A stretch of 64,000 bases of DNA, taken from Bolinopsis microptera. Taxonomy: Eukaryota > Ctenophora > Tentaculata > Lobata > Bolinopsidae. The DNA lies in the NCBI RefSeq assembly GCF_026151205.1, contig NC_087072.1:22399603-22463602 (forward strand), written 5' to 3'. A model generated the notes under the pieces. The model saw nothing but the letters and a program-made list of their open reading frames with translations. It was not told the DNA's origin and searched no databases. This document shows, one piece after another, positions 37,828-52,500 of the stretch. The translations under genes were made by a program, and so were the position numbers. Positions within the stretch are counted from its first letter, which is position 1. The number at the start of each line of letters is the position of its first letter.

Positions 37828-39168
37828 CAGTGGTGGAGAACTAAAGATACCAAGTGTACAAGGTTCGCACTGCAGTGGTGGGGAACTAAAGATACCAAGT
37901 GTACAAGGTTCGCACTGTGGTGGGGAACTAAAGATACCAAGTGTACAAGGTTCGCACTGTGGTGGGGAACTAAAGATACCAAGTGTACAAGGTTCGCACT
38001 GTGGTGGGGAACTAAAGATACCAAGTGTACAAGGTTCGCACTGCAGTGGTGGGGAACTAAAGATACCAAGTGTACAAGATTCGCACTGTGGTGGGGAACT
38101 AAAGATACCAAGTGTACAAGGTTCGCACTGTGGTGGGGAACTAAAGATACCAAGTGTACAAGGTTCGCACTGTGGTGGGGAACTAAAGATACCAAGTGTA
38201 CAAGGTTCGCACTGCAGTGGTGGGGAACTAAAGATACCAAGTGTACAAGATTCGCACTGTGGTGGGGAACTAAAGATACCAAGTGTACAAGGTTCGCACT
38301 GTGGTGGGGAACTAAAGATACCAAGTGTACAAGGTTCGCACTGTGGTGGGGAACTAAAGATACCAAGTGTACAAGGTTCGCACTGCAGTGGTGGGGAACT
38401 AAAGATACCAAGTGTACAAGATTCGCACTGTGGTGGGGAACTAAAGATACCAAGTGTACAAGGTTCGCACTGTGGTGGGGAACTAAAGATACCAAGTGTA
38501 CAAGGTTCGCACTGTGGTGGGGAACTAAAGATACCAAGTGTACAAGGTTCGCACTGTGGTGGGGAACTAAAGATACCAAGTGTACAAGGTTCGCACTGTG
38601 GTGGGGAACTAAAGATACCAAGTGTACAAGGTTCGCACTGTGGTGGGGAACTAAAGATACCAAGTGTACAAGGTTCGCACTGTGGTGGGGAACTAAAGAT
38701 ACCAAGTGTACAAGGTTCGCACTGTGGTGGAGAACTAAAGATACCAAGTGTACAAGGTTCGCACTGTGGTGGGGAACTAAAGATACCAAGTGTACAAGGT
38801 TCGCACTGTGGTGGGGAACTAAAGATACCAAGTGTACAAGGTTCGCACTGTGGAGGGGAACTAAAGATACCAAGTGTACAAGGTTCGCACTGTGGTGGGG
38901 AACTAAAGATACCAAGTGTACAAGGTTCGCACTGTGGTGGGGAACTAAAGATACCAAGTGTACAAGGTTCGCACTGTGGTGGGGAACTAAAGATACCAAG
39001 TGTACAAGGTTCGCACTGTGGTGGGGAACTAAAGATACCAAGTGTACAAGGTTCGCACTGTGGTGGGGAACTAAAGATACCAAGTGTACAAGGTTCGCAC
39101 TGTGGTGGGGAACTAAAGATACCAAGTGTACAAGGTTCGCACTGTGGTGGAGAACTAAAGATACCAAT
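37828..39168. repeat. 42-bp minisatellite with 171-bp higher-order units
   Basis: About 32 copies of a 42-bp unit containing AAGATACCAAGTGTACAAGG. In the left part a 45-bp variant (CTGCAGTGGTGG) starts at 37870, 38041, 38212 and 38383, exactly 171 bp apart, so four units repeat as a block. Downstream the units are almost uniform. Because 42 and 45 are multiples of three, frames stay open for 450-516 codons on both strands; these are not called as genes. Confidence 0.97.
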
Positions 39169-39326
39169 TTAGGTGATAAAATAATGGTCGAGTGTACACT
39201 GTACAGTAGGTTCATTAGCATTTTCCTTTCGTTTTCGATACGAGTATTCAATGAGCGTTTATTTGGGGTTTATTCAGTTACTTATTAGCCGATTAATTAA
39301 CCGATTATTATTTTAAGCTATGTGTA

Positions 39327-40594
39327 ATGGGGTGTCGGACAGTTAGCTCAGGGAACAAGATTACAAACTGCGGGAGTTGTGGGGAAGTGTTGCTAGGTGA
39401 CGCTATCAAGGTAGCAGCTAATCTTCATTATCACATACATTGTTTCACCTGCTCAGAGTGTGGCTGTGAGCTCGTCAATACTGGATTCTTTACTAAGGTA
39501 CGCCGCCTTTATTATCTACTTTTCTTATTATCTACTTTTCTCTACGGTGTTAATTTTCATTATATCTATATTATACAGATTATTCATCAGCTGTTTGCCG
39601 AGTATAATGAACCGAATGTATGCTTATCTACGTAATAAATAACCGTTGGAATTGTTAGCACTGATTTGTCTTTAAACAATCAGATCAATATTTTATTCAA
39701 TCTTTTATCAATCTTTAATTAATCTTTTATTAACTTTTTATCAATCTTTTGTCAATCTTTTATCAACATTTTATCAATCTTTAATTAATCTTTTTATCAA
39801 TCTTTTATCAATCTTTTGCCAATCTTTTATCAATATTTTATCAATCTTTAATTAATCTTTTATCAATCTTTTATCAATCTTTAATTAATCTTTTATCAAT
39901 CTTTTATCAATCTTTTATCAATCTTTTATCAATCTTTTATCAATCTTTTATCAATCTTTTATCACTCTTTTATCAATCTTTTATCAATCTTTTATATTTT
40001 ATAGAGTCATATCATAATATCAATATTTCATTTATGCTCCAGATAAATCTTAAATTATGCATGCTGATGATTAGGGGGGGGGGGGGGGGGGAGGGGGGAT
40101 TAGGGGCAATTTTATTTATTATGCTTCGAACTTAATAATCCACGCTTGTCCTAACTTCTAAGTAAGACGGGAGCCCTTGAAAGGTGTACAGTTATAAATA
40201 ACATTGATCACGTGATCAGTTGCCTGGTTACAGAGAGAGGGTGCACTCAGGGGTGTGCGCAGGGGGGAGGCGGTGCACTCAGTTTATTATACCACCTCCA
40301 GTCAAATCCTATATTTGGGCTTAATGAATACAACTGGAGGCAGACAACTGCATTATACTATTATATCAATTTTATATATTGTGTCCGCCTTTTAGGAGGT
40401 CGGGCAGCACCTCGCTAAATTAAACTAACAATTAACAATTTCTTGTTTCAGTTAGCGAAATACTACTGCGCGGAAGACTACCACGCTTTATTTGGGACAC
40501 TATGTACTCTGTGTCAGAAATACATTGAAGGGGAGGGACTGTCCATACAGGGCAAGGGCAAGAGCTACCACATATCATGTCTTACCTGCTCCAA
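39327..40594 (+). CDS. ABLIM: abLIM exons for LIM1 and first half of LIM2
   Basis: The first exon (to 39497) has CGSC, HIHCFTCSEC and the second finger start. The exon 40452-40594 completes LIM1 with YYCAEDY and opens LIM2 with CTLC and HISCLTCSK. The donor is GTTAGT at 40595; joining AA at 40594 to A at 43383 gives SKCGGRF, which supplies the missing LIM2 cysteine. The last ~25 bases of this exon plus the donor seed the minisatellite that follows. Confidence 0.9.
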
Positions 40595-43500
40595 GTTAGT
40601 AACATATCATGTCTTACCTGCTCCAAGTTAGTCACATATCATGTCTTACCTGCTCCAAGTTAGTCACATATCATGTCTTACCTGCTCCAAGTTAGTCACA
40701 TATCATGTCTTACCTGCTCCAAGTTAGTCACATATCATTTCTTACCTGCTCCAAGATAGTCACATATCATGTCTTACCTGCTCCAAGATAGTCACATATC
40801 ATGTCTTACCTGCTCCAAGATAGTCACATATCATGTCTTACCTGCTCCAAGTTAGTCACATATCATGTCTTACCTGCTCCAAGTTAGTCGCATATCATGT
40901 CTTACCTGCTCCAAGTTAGTCGCATATCATGTCTTACCTGCTCCAAGTTAGTAACATATCATGTCTTACCTGCTCCAAGTTAGTCACATATCATGTCTTA
41001 CCTGCTCCAAGTTAGTCACATATCATGTCTTACCTGCTCCAAGTTAGTCGCATATCATGTCTTACCTGCTCCAAGTTAGTCACATATCATGTCTTACCTG
41101 CTCCAAGTTAGTAACATATCATGTCTTACCTGCTCCAAGTTAGTCACATATCATGTCTTACCTGCTCCAAGTTAGTCACATATCATGTCTTACCTGCTCC
41201 AAGTTAGTCACATATCATTTCTTACCTGCTCCAAGTTAGTCACATATCATGTCTTACCTGCTCCAAGATAGTCACATATCATGTCTTACCTGCTCCAAGT
41301 TAGTCACATATCATGCCTTACCTGCTCCAAGTTAGTAACATATCAGGTTTTGTTCCTTTAAGTGTTATATGGTAGGTGAGCCGCTATGGGATTAATAAAT
41401 TTATTTTGGATCTATCACATGACTTTATGATCTGTTCAGTGTTCAGGGTCCTAAGGTGAAAATCAATCTAATTACAGGGTTATATAGAATGAAACGTGCT
41501 ATTTTGTCCATATAAGGAGCTATTGAAAATGAAGTACCTAAAAGAAGTATACATTATGTCCATATAAGGACATAAGAAGTATAAATTATGTCCATATAAT
41601 ATAACGTGTTAAGTATACATTATGCCCATATAAGGTGTTAATTAAAAAGTATAGATTATGCCCATAAAAGGAGTTATTGGATTTAAATATTGATTCGTGT
41701 AATAAAATGTTATTCTCGTGAGTTTTGAAAAAAAGAAAGACATTATATATGGATCCCATGACCCCTAGTAAGATATAATTTGTTGACAGAAAATCGTATG
41801 TTAATCCTTTTTTACAAACAAAAAATATACAACACAATTACACAAAGTTTAAAAATATATAAAAAATGTTTACTGAATGACATAGTGAACTTGTAAGCTT
41901 CATCTCCCTTCTTATAAACTCAAAACATTCTGGATATACCAGAAAATACAGATTAAAAATACGTGTATTACTTCGATTTAAAAAGTACGTGCATGTTCCA
42001 GAAATGCTTCAAATCTGTACTTGTAACGGTAAAAATTGGACCCCTAATGATACAAATTGGACCCCTAATGATATCCTACGCGGCCAGGTAATCCACTCTA
42101 AAGCCGAAAAGTGCACCCTATGAAAAGTGCACCCTATGCGGCAGGCGGCTCCGGACGCAGCGTCCCCGTAGCTCACTTTTTATTCGATTTTACTAAATTT
42201 TCTTGCCTTATATAGATCTAATCGTGCTTAAATTATGAAATTTTTGATGCGACCTTTAACTGGGTTCGCGAAGGGTTTCTCGATGATGAATTCTTACTAT
42301 TCACTGCAAAATTAGGCACTTAAAAGGCTGTGTATTTCCACACAAAATATCAAAGTCTGATCCTTAAATTTAGATCAGTTAGTGTTCACTGGATCGTGAC
42401 ACATCTAGATCAAAAATAAAAAAGGATCCTATGACTCTACGAAGGAGGTAATCCTAGCGTGTCCTAAGAGCTAATCGTGCAACATCTAACAAAAAATAAC
42501 CAACACATTTAAACTTTATTTTTATTTCCGATAAGTTTGCGGCGCTTATTTTAATCGGTGTATTAAACTAGCGGCTACTTTTTGATTTCGGCGATCTTTA
42601 AAAATTCTGGTATAAAAACGGTCCGTTTTATCGTTGTATCATAACTCTTTAGTCTTTACTTAGGAGAGTTGAATCCAACAAAATGTTAACACTTAGACGT
42701 ACTTGATAATTATACAACAACAAATTGTTGTTTATCCACTATCAAGTGTCACCGCATTAGTATATGAAATTGTCATAATTCTTTAATTATGTTAACCAAT
42801 AATTACTATTGAACATTAACTGCGCTATATAGCTAGCACCTCAGACAACATACTGATGACCAAGAATTCCACTTGTCTAGTCCGGTAATACCGAGCACCA
42901 AATAAGGAGTTACAAGTTTCAACGGCAACATTTTCTGTTTATTACTATGGATTATTGAAGCAACAAGCTTAATAATCGTTCATTCCTGCAGCAAGGCCAG
43001 TATTATAATTATTTAACAAGGAAATGGTCAATGGATGATCATCGTAATTGTTACTCGGCATAATGAACATACTAGTGATATAATGGATTACTATGAAGGC
43101 GGAAAGAGTGGGAAAATGTTGGTTTGTGTACCCGGGATAGATAACAATTAACAGTCCTTATAAGCACAATAATAATATATTATAAGGGTAATACTAAATA
43201 ATAGAGATTATGCACGTGCCATATTATTCGCATGCATAATGGCACCATATATGGTATCCTGATTGTTATCAATCCTGGGTACAGAACCTAAGTTTCCCGC
43301 TCTTTCCGCCTCCATTGTGCACAGTTGGCTTTCATTATATCGTTACCTTACCGTAACAGAAAGTAGAACATGAATACCCCAGATGCGGCGGAAGGTTTGA
43401 CGAAGGTTCCAGAATAACATTTGAGAAAGAGCAGGCACTATGCGACACGTGCAAGGTGACGGGTGTCAAAACACCCACCACCAAACACCTGTGTGCCTCC

Positions 43501-46500
43501 TGTAATGAGGTGATCGTGGGTACGAGTATATTCGCCATGGAACAGGAGTGGCACATTAAATGTTTCACTTGTCAGGTGGGTTTTAGTAGGCTGGTATTAT
43601 GTGGTACTTTGTACAATTCTGCTGAAGTAAATCTAAAAGTTTCCTCTCTGATCCCACCATTTCTTTTTAATAATCCGTCGATCTAAAAATCCATAAATTT
43701 TGAAAGCTCAGATAATTTTGCAGCTACTGTTGCGTTATAAAAGGTCTGAATTGAACCTGAAGACCCGGACACTGATTACTGATTACGGCGTGACTTACAG
43801 GAATGCAAGAAGCCGCTGACTGGCGAATACATGTGTAAAGACGGAGTTCCGTACTGTGAAGAAGATTATCAGACGTTGTACGGCCAGTGCTGTAATATCT
43901 GCTCCGAGTTCATTCTTGGCAAGGTTTGTAATATATCATACGTTGCAGATGTTTGTTTTTATATTAGATATATTCCGATTTAATTCTCAGCAAACTTTTC
44001 GCGCTAGTATGTGTGTTCGTTTTGATGTTTGCCCTGAATTGGTTCACGGTTGGGGTGTCAAGTTTGTCTGTTTTGATGTGTACCGTTCGACGTTCGTGAC
44101 CAGCCCGTCAGTACTGATAAGAGTTCATTTCTACAAGGTACATTGCGCTCGTGTATTTGTCTCTTTTACCTTCCTGTACTGTCTGTTCTCACTGTTAGTC
44201 GGAATGTTTCCATTTTCTGATCTCCCATCTTTCTCGCAACACAACATGCGTAGCGGAATATTACAATAAATTTGTCAGGAAATTTTAGATCACATGTAAT
44301 TTGGGGTAGAAGTTGTCGGATAAGTAGTGGCCTCCCAAGCCATAGCACTGCACGTTATAATAATAATATGCAAGTGATGGTACCCAATAATATACGAGCA
44401 ATACCGTTAACTAATTGTGTGACATATCCTTGACTAAATAATTGATAATTGGCTTTCATCGTCCTCCGTTTCGGCACATTTATTTCTTGTCCGAGACTTG
44501 TTTGCCGCCATTAATGGACATAACCTCTGTATATATGTAATAACCTCTGCGTCGGACGGCACTTTTAGTGTGCCGCCATATTTTCTCTACGTCTGTAAAC
44601 TGTAATAGGCGAGTGCAGGCGTTTCCGCTAATTTTATTTTAGGCAATTGTTTAGTCGTTCTAAAACAGTCCTCGCCCTCATTGTAGTAAGGGAAATTTAA
44701 ATACTGTGAAACTTGTTGGAAGCGGAATTAGTGGGTGGTTATGAAGCGGCTTGGAGTAGCTAGTCGTTTCTCAGTCCGGTCACGTGCTCTCGGCAATGGA
44801 ATGAAGTCAGCTGACAGTTCCTTGTCAATTAGCAGTTACCACAATTTATATAGTCAGCTGTTCTTGCACTAAATTAAACATGCATATTTTGTGTCAAGGC
44901 TCCTTAATTTGCCCAATTTTGGACTGTCTTTTTCGAGCGACTCCGCCGCAACAGAGTCTCTTTCTACCTGCGACATATTCGTTTCTTGTGTTACATTTTT
45001 GTTTCTTGTGCTTAGATTGGTTTGCTTGCTTTAGTTTGGTTTACTTTTTATAATACATATCTAGTTCTACATTAAGGTCAACGTAATAAAATTGTTTATA
45101 CCAACAAAGGGTTTTCCTAGTTAGTAGTCGGATAGAATATTAGCGCAGATAAGTGTTTGTTAGTCAGTATCTAGTTCTACATTCTACACTGCACGGTCGA
45201 CGTCAAACTCCGTTAAAAGCTAAATTTTCGTCTACCTAATTAAATTTGCACTGTTGTTGTCAACACGTTGATTGTAAGACAGTCGCAAAAAACATCATCC
45301 CCTTACCCTGATCTCCTACGTCACTTGCTAAAGTTTCTCCTCTGAAGAGACGAGTACATCCTGCTACCACCCTGGGAAGGATCCCAGAAGCGCTATATGA
45401 TCCTGGTGTATTGTTATATAGCATTACAGCTGGTGGTCGGTGTGCGTCATCCTCAGTACGCTCCCGCTCGGCTCGGCTGGCTTGTCATCGCCACTGCACA
45501 ACGCGACGTTTTACCTCCTGCCCAACTCAGTCTCTCTCAACATGCCAACCATTACACGACCCTCCGAGGTCTATGTTTAGAAATTTTTCTCATTCCATTT
45601 CCTCTGCCGAATACCTGAACTAGTCGCATTGTTGGCCAGGTCACCCCTCTGATCTGTCAAACTTTAACTACTCCCATCCCAGTGACAGCTTTTTCCCCTG
45701 ACATTTTGTGCCCTGTTTCTTTGTTTGTGTGTTGCTTGTTTGCCGTGTGTTACGGACTATGTGTTAGGAAGAATGCACTTGTCTAATTGTACAGTACAGT
45801 CTCACCCTGTCTCTCCGCGGGGGTTTTAAGTCTCTTTAGGCGCGAGCCGCGTTCCGCATATCTCGCGAATTAGACTCCTATAATGCTTTCTATTGAAATA
45901 GGGTTAGAATAACGTGACCATATATGGGAACGTTTAGCCGGGGGAGTTTATCAGGTGCCAACATTTCAAGTGTCTTCTGTAAGAGGGCTGTCAGAAAGCA
46001 TGGTCTTCGTCCTGTGTTTCTACTAATTAGCTCAATCAACCACCTCCGTGAGTGTCCGAAGGAACGTAAGCTTAATAGCAATACGAAGCCACACTCGCTG
46101 CAGCTAGTATATACTTCGCTTATTTTGATTTTATCGCTTTTTCTGTACGCTGCCTCGGTGCCTGATCCCAATGGAACGCAATGAGATGCGGTCAGTAGTG
46201 TCAAACTTGCGTTCTTTGTCATGCCTGGTATTTGATGTAGTATGGTCTCAGGCTACTTGAGCCAGGCCATCACATTTTGAATTTTATCATTTCTCACTTG
46301 ACTGATTTGCTGTGTTTTGATGGTAGTTTTTTGTTACCTTGGACCTTTTCAATTTTCATAGCCTTTATTGTGTATACTTTATAATTAGTATACTTTATAC
46401 TTTATACTTTATACTCGTCAGTCTTCACGTGATTATTACTGAAATACCACGCGTTACTAAGAAATACTTTGTACAGTTCTAATGAGGTTGAAATGGGACA

Positions 46501-49500
46501 CAAGCATAGTAAACCCGGTCAGAAACACAAAGTTGTCTTCAACAAGAAGAAGATAAAAAAGGTAAGATCAGCCTCCAATACAATTCTCTCCGTACGTAAT
46601 CCTTTCCTCAAATCTCCGTTTCCTTCTCGTATTTTTTTACTTTTTTAATAATTGTACTTTGTACCTACCCGCGTTTTTTACTTTCTGGTATGTTTCACAT
46701 GGTGGTAAGCAAAACATCACGGCAAGTAGGGTGACGAGCCTGTCTTGTTAACGTGAGAGACTGTGATCCTCTGAAGCCTAACAAGTTTTTCATAAAAAAA
46801 TGTCTGCTAGCAAATGTGCGAAAACATACGATACACTTCAAATATTGTCATTACTGAGGTGATTCGGTTGTCATCGCCCAAACTAAAAAGTGATCTCAGA
46901 TGGCAAAATTTCCCCAAAATACCCTGTTCTTCATTCCAACATCTTGATCTACGGAAAAACCAAACTTCAAATTTCCATGTGGCACCATAAGTTACAAGGT
47001 GGTTCCATAAGTTACAGGGTGGTTCTATAAGTTACAAGGTGGTTCCATAAGTTACAAGGTGGTTCCATAAGTTACAAGGTGGTTCTATAAGTTACAAGGT
47101 GGTTCCATAAGTTACAAGGTGGTTCCATAAGTTACAAGGTGGTTCTATAAGTTACAAGGTGGTTCTATAAGTTACAAGGTGATTCCATAAGTTACAAGAT
47201 GGTTCTATCTCTAGGTTCTCTACAAGATAAGTACCGCTATTTTTATCTCCCGAAATTCCATCCTCCGCGCCCACACCATTCCATGTGCACAGCGCGGAGG
47301 CCCTCAAAGCCGGATCGAATAACAATGGAGTAGCACGCTTGTACTAACAGTCTCTCACACTCTCCTTAGTCAACTTGTTCGAATTGGTTGCTGTAGTAAT
47401 ACAGTCAGGCTGTGTGTATTGTGAGCGCCTCGGTTTCTCCGGTGATATGTGTTACACGGGTATCACCGTGTGGGTGTAGAACTTTCTTCTATTGTTTGGA
47501 TATTTTTACCTAATTGGTTTGTGTTCTCTTCTCTTGTTGAAGAGCCACTGAAAGGCTCTAATTGCACTAAACGAGGGATTGTTTCTGGGGTGTGAATCAA
47601 AGAAAAGAAGGCCACCTTGGTGCTGTTTCCCTTGGTTGTTTTGATTGGAGTATGAACAGTGAAACTGCTCATATATTCACAGAAGAAGGTTACCGTCGAC
47701 GAGAGCGGTTTACCGCAGGAGATTGTGCTAGGGTAGTCCTCAGATGTGTTGGTTTTTACCTCTCCAGATGTTTGAAAAACATGGACTACGAGGTTTCAGA
47801 CGAAGAAAAACTCAAGTCAGATCCCAAGTATGGACTTTCAATGGCAGCGCTGGAAACGGACGCTATCAGTAGTGATGAGAAATATGTGAAAATTGGAACT
47901 ACTATCGGAATGAGCAGAGAAGGTATTCCTATCAAGATTATGGATTGAGCACCATGTTACATCCCCTACCCTGAAAATCAGATAACACACCGAAGATTCT
48001 AGAAGAACTGAATGGAACGTCAGGATGGACCAGATTATTTTCATATTTGGAATCTAATAATAATGGTCGAACTGGCAAGAAGTGATGCGTAACTTGGGAT
48101 GCATAAAGACATTGAAGATCAAAGAGAAGTTTGACACTTGATTGATGGTTTTGGCTTTGTGCAGCATTTTATTACAGCCATTATAACGGACCTCGCACGG
48201 AAGATACGGAAATTCACAGCATTCTTTTCTTCGACTTCTCTTATGGACGAAAATAGAGAGCTCTTTTGAGATTTATTTAGTGACCTTAACGGGAGAAATT
48301 GTCACGGTCTTCCAGAACAATCGATTTGCTGGAATCATACAAGTTCTTTGACAAAGCCATAGTAAAGTCATAATCCTATTCAACTATTGTCGATTATTTT
48401 TGACCCTGTAATTATAGTGTCCAGGAGTTAGCAAGATCAGCTGTTAGTGAGACTTTGTTGTACATAATAATAATTGTGCTAAATGGACTGTTTAGGGTGC
48501 AGTACGTCATACCAATACTCGATAGTTAATGTAAATTGTGATGTTGAGTACGACATGTTAATGTGTATAGCTTTATAATAGTTATTTTATTTTACTCAAT
48601 AAATTGTCCGGTTTCCCTGGATCATGTGAGCCTAAAATATTCAGCATTGTGAGAATTACTAGCAGTCAAAAATATCCACAGATGATTACAACATTGCACG
48701 GCGCGAATGATAAAAAATGCGCGGAAATATTTGACAATTGTATACTTCATCGCCATCCCCTGATGTTCTACACCAGACGGGAAGTATGCGTCCAAAATCA
48801 CGAGCTTGCCTTAAGGGTAATTAGACTCAATAACACGAGCCATCGGCAGGACTGCATCAAACGAGAAATTTATTGTCCGTTATTAGGATTATTTTCTCCG
48901 ATAATTGCCATTCATAATAATTCCCAAAATATAAAATTCAGTAGATAACAAAAGTTTAACGTTATCATTTAAAAAGTTAACTCCGGATACTTTTGTAAAA
49001 TTAAACTAATATATACATTAATTTACGATCATGAGCTAGAGCTGTCATGGTTAACATCAGAAAAATATAATGATATATTATAACCTTTATATTTAAAGTC
49101 ACTATTGTGACGGTACATTAGAACTATACAGAAACAAAGTGTGAAGGGCCTGAACGGAACCCCTGGGTTTCAGTTCCTTGTTTAACACTGCCGTACAGCA
49201 AGGACATATACCGGCCCACTCGGGGAAACGAAAAGTGCACGATATAGAAAACAGATAGAGACTAGAGAGGCTCACCTGATTCCAGTCCCCAGTATCTCTA
49301 GCCCCCCTCCCCCCCCCCCCCCCCCCCCCCCATATGCGCTTATTGTGTCGTATTGTGGAATACAGCTCGATATGGACTAAAATCACCACCAAATTCCAGT
49401 CCCCAGTATCTCTAGCCCCCCTCCCCCCCCCCCCCCCCCCCCCATATGCGCGTATTGTGTCGTATTGTGGAATACAGCTCGATATGGACTGAAATCACCA

Positions 49501-52500
49501 CCAAATTCCAGTCGTATTGTGGAATACAGCTCGATATGGACTAAAATCACCATCAAATTCCAGTCCCCAGTATCTCTAGCCCCCCTCCCCCCTCCCATAT
49601 GCGCATATTGTGTCGTATTGTGGAATACAGCTCGATATGGACTGAAATCATCACCAAATTCCAGTCGTATTGTGGAATACAGCTCGATATGGACTAAAAT
49701 CACCACCAAATTCCAGTCCCCAGTATCTCTAGCCCCCCCCCCCCCCCCCCATATGCGCGTATTGTGTCGTATTGTGGAATACAGCTCGATATGGACTGAA
49801 ATCACCGCCAAATTCCAGTCGTATTGTGGAATACAGCTCGATATGGACTAAAATCACCACCAAATTCCAGTCCCCAGTATCTCTAGCCCCCCTCCCCATA
49901 TGCGCGTATTGTGTCGTATTGTGGAATACAGCTTGATATGGACTAAAATCACCACTAAATTCCAGTCCCCAGTATCTCTAGCCCCCCCCCCCCCCTCCCA
50001 TATGCGCATATTGTGTCGTATTGTGGAATACAGCTCGATATGGACTGAAATCATCACCAAATTCCAGTCGTATTGTGGAATACAGCTCGATATGGACTAA
50101 AATCAGCACCAAATTCCAGTCCCCAGTATCTCTAGCCCCCCCCCCCCCCCCCCCCCCCCATATGCGCGTATTGTGTCGTATTGTGGAATACAGCTCGATA
50201 TGGACTGAAATCACCACCAAATTCCAGTCGTATTGTGGAATACAGCTCGATATGGACTAAAATCACCACCAAATTCCAGTCCCCAGTATCTCTAGCCCCC
50301 CCCCCCCCCTCCCCATATGCGCGTATTGTGTCGTATTGTGGAATACAGCTTGATATGGACTAAAATCACCACTAAATTCCAGTCCCCAGTATCTCTAGCC
50401 CCCCCCCCCCCCCCCCCCCCCCCAATTAATATAAGTACATATTGTGTCGTATTGTGGAATACAGCTCGATATGGATTATGGACTAAAATCACCACCAAAT
50501 GTGATGTTATCTATGATAAATCACATTTCTTGCACAACACGAGCTAATAAACTACAAGTTTGAGAGAAAGGAAGAGGCCCGGTATACTTGTATAGGAAGG
50601 CACGGTATAGTGTATACTAGGGAAGCAGGGTATATAGAGTTTTTACTGTACAATATTATATAATACATAATATCACGAGCCTCACTAACCGTTAAACCAG
50701 GTGTTCACTGTTCTATTTACAAGTTGGAGCACACTTCACTCACTTTCCTTTGTCTCCCATCCCTTTTGTTTACTTATCGTGTGCTCTCAACTGGTCTTCA
50801 GCTGAGTTTTGCCGGGAGGGTGTGTAATCTTGCAGCTATGACTGAACTAATATCTAGGTGCAGCATTAAAGCACGCTCTCCGTCCGGTCTTAACTGTTAC
50901 GAAATTTAGGCAGATCGGAACTACGGTCAGTTTTAAGTTTTCCAATGTTATGTCGTCAATGAATTTTAAACAAGTTTGGTATCGGGTCGTTGTATGTTGC
51001 ACCTGGGTTACTCATGATAACATCTGCAGCTGTGACGTAAAACTTTGGGTGTGTGTGATGGAGGGAATGATATCCCTTTCAGCTCGGTGTGGCTAAAACG
51101 TATATTAACAAAGCTATTAACAAAGCTATTAACAGACATTTCATGAGGCCTTGTTAAGAGTTTTCAAGGTCCCATATAAGGTATGAATGTTATCCAAATA
51201 AGGAGTTGTTGTGACGTAGTATTGTCGTGGTAGGGTATATTCAGCGTTTCGTTCGGTGTGTTGTGCAATGCTCTGTGTGCCTTAACTACATATCAGTTGA
51301 AGCACAATGTTACATTAATAGTTACTACTTGTACCGCTATCAGTCTGACTTTTGTGTACGGAAAATCTTTCACTCCGCGCAAAATATTTTGAATTATTAG
51401 AATTAAAAGTTATTAAAGTACCTTGTCGCTACGATATTTAATAATACTTTTATTAACTATGTAGAACTTTAATAAGCTGATAAATTCCTCACGCTTGAAT
51501 TTTTACCGGCTTTTTATTTCTAGAAATTGTCACCAGTGGTCATCTGTCAAGAATCAGACTTCTGCAAGGAAACCAGAGTAAACAGTGTCAAGATTCCGAA
51601 TTAAATTTTCAGCACTGACTGCGCTGGATTGCCTGGTTCCAATGTTCAGTTGGTTCGGCGATGGAATGTCTTTTCTGGGACACATTTTTTCGATATACAT
51701 CGGAGTTTGTTTCAACAAATTAGACTACGTAGTTGTTAGGAAGCCTACAGACGAGGAGGATTCTTTATCAAACCTGGAAACTGTGGCTGATCTTGAAGCA
51801 AATCATCAGGCTTATGGATCAGTACGAGAATCAGAAGCTCAAGAATCAGTTAAAACGCAAACAGAAAAGGAAGAAAAAGAGACAATAACAGAACAACCGA
51901 AGTCAGATGAACATCTTAAAATTATAGGAAGGACTAGGGAAGGAATAGCCATAAAACTCATGTGATTAATTTTTGAGTTAGGAAGAAATCAGGAAGAAGG
52001 CATTATAATAGCTGGTCGTTATTTACTGCACTGCCACAATGTTTGAAACGAGTTGTTTAATGTCTGATGTTAGACGTGTTTAATGTTTATATTGATTGCA
52101 ACAGTTCCAACATTTCCAACATTTCCATGTCGTGTATCCGCAGTGCTCAACAATAGAACACCACAGTTTCAGTTCAATCCAACAAAGAGCTTTACACATA
52201 GTCTGAGTTCTATGAGAAAAACAAACAATACATTTCAAGTTCACTAGAAATGGACAAGTAGTTCTAGAACTGCTGTTTGTTTGTCTTGTGGTTCTGATGG
52301 GAATATTGTGGTGCTGTTTCCCTGATTATGACTCTCCTGGTCATACCTCTGATCACCCAACTCATGCTGAACCATCAACTTCCGAAGTGGAAGAAAAGGG
52401 GAAGATAAAACATGAAGTTTCAACAGATGATTATCTTAGAATTATAGGTAGAACTAGAGAAGGAATACCCATAAAACTCATGTGATTTTCTTTAGTGTGC

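Noticed and set aside
37738-39288. Three overlapping 454-516-codon frames on both strands
   Set aside because: They result from a 42-bp tandem repeat whose length is a multiple of three. All frames are equally open and no non-repeat domain is present.
40565-41345. Regular repeats resembling a CRISPR array
   Set aside because: Units are contiguous without variable spacers, derive from an exon, and lie in an animal gene.
49383-50363. Multiple 60-142-codon frames on both strands
   Set aside because: By-products of the C-run array. The peptides are permutations of one repeat unit.
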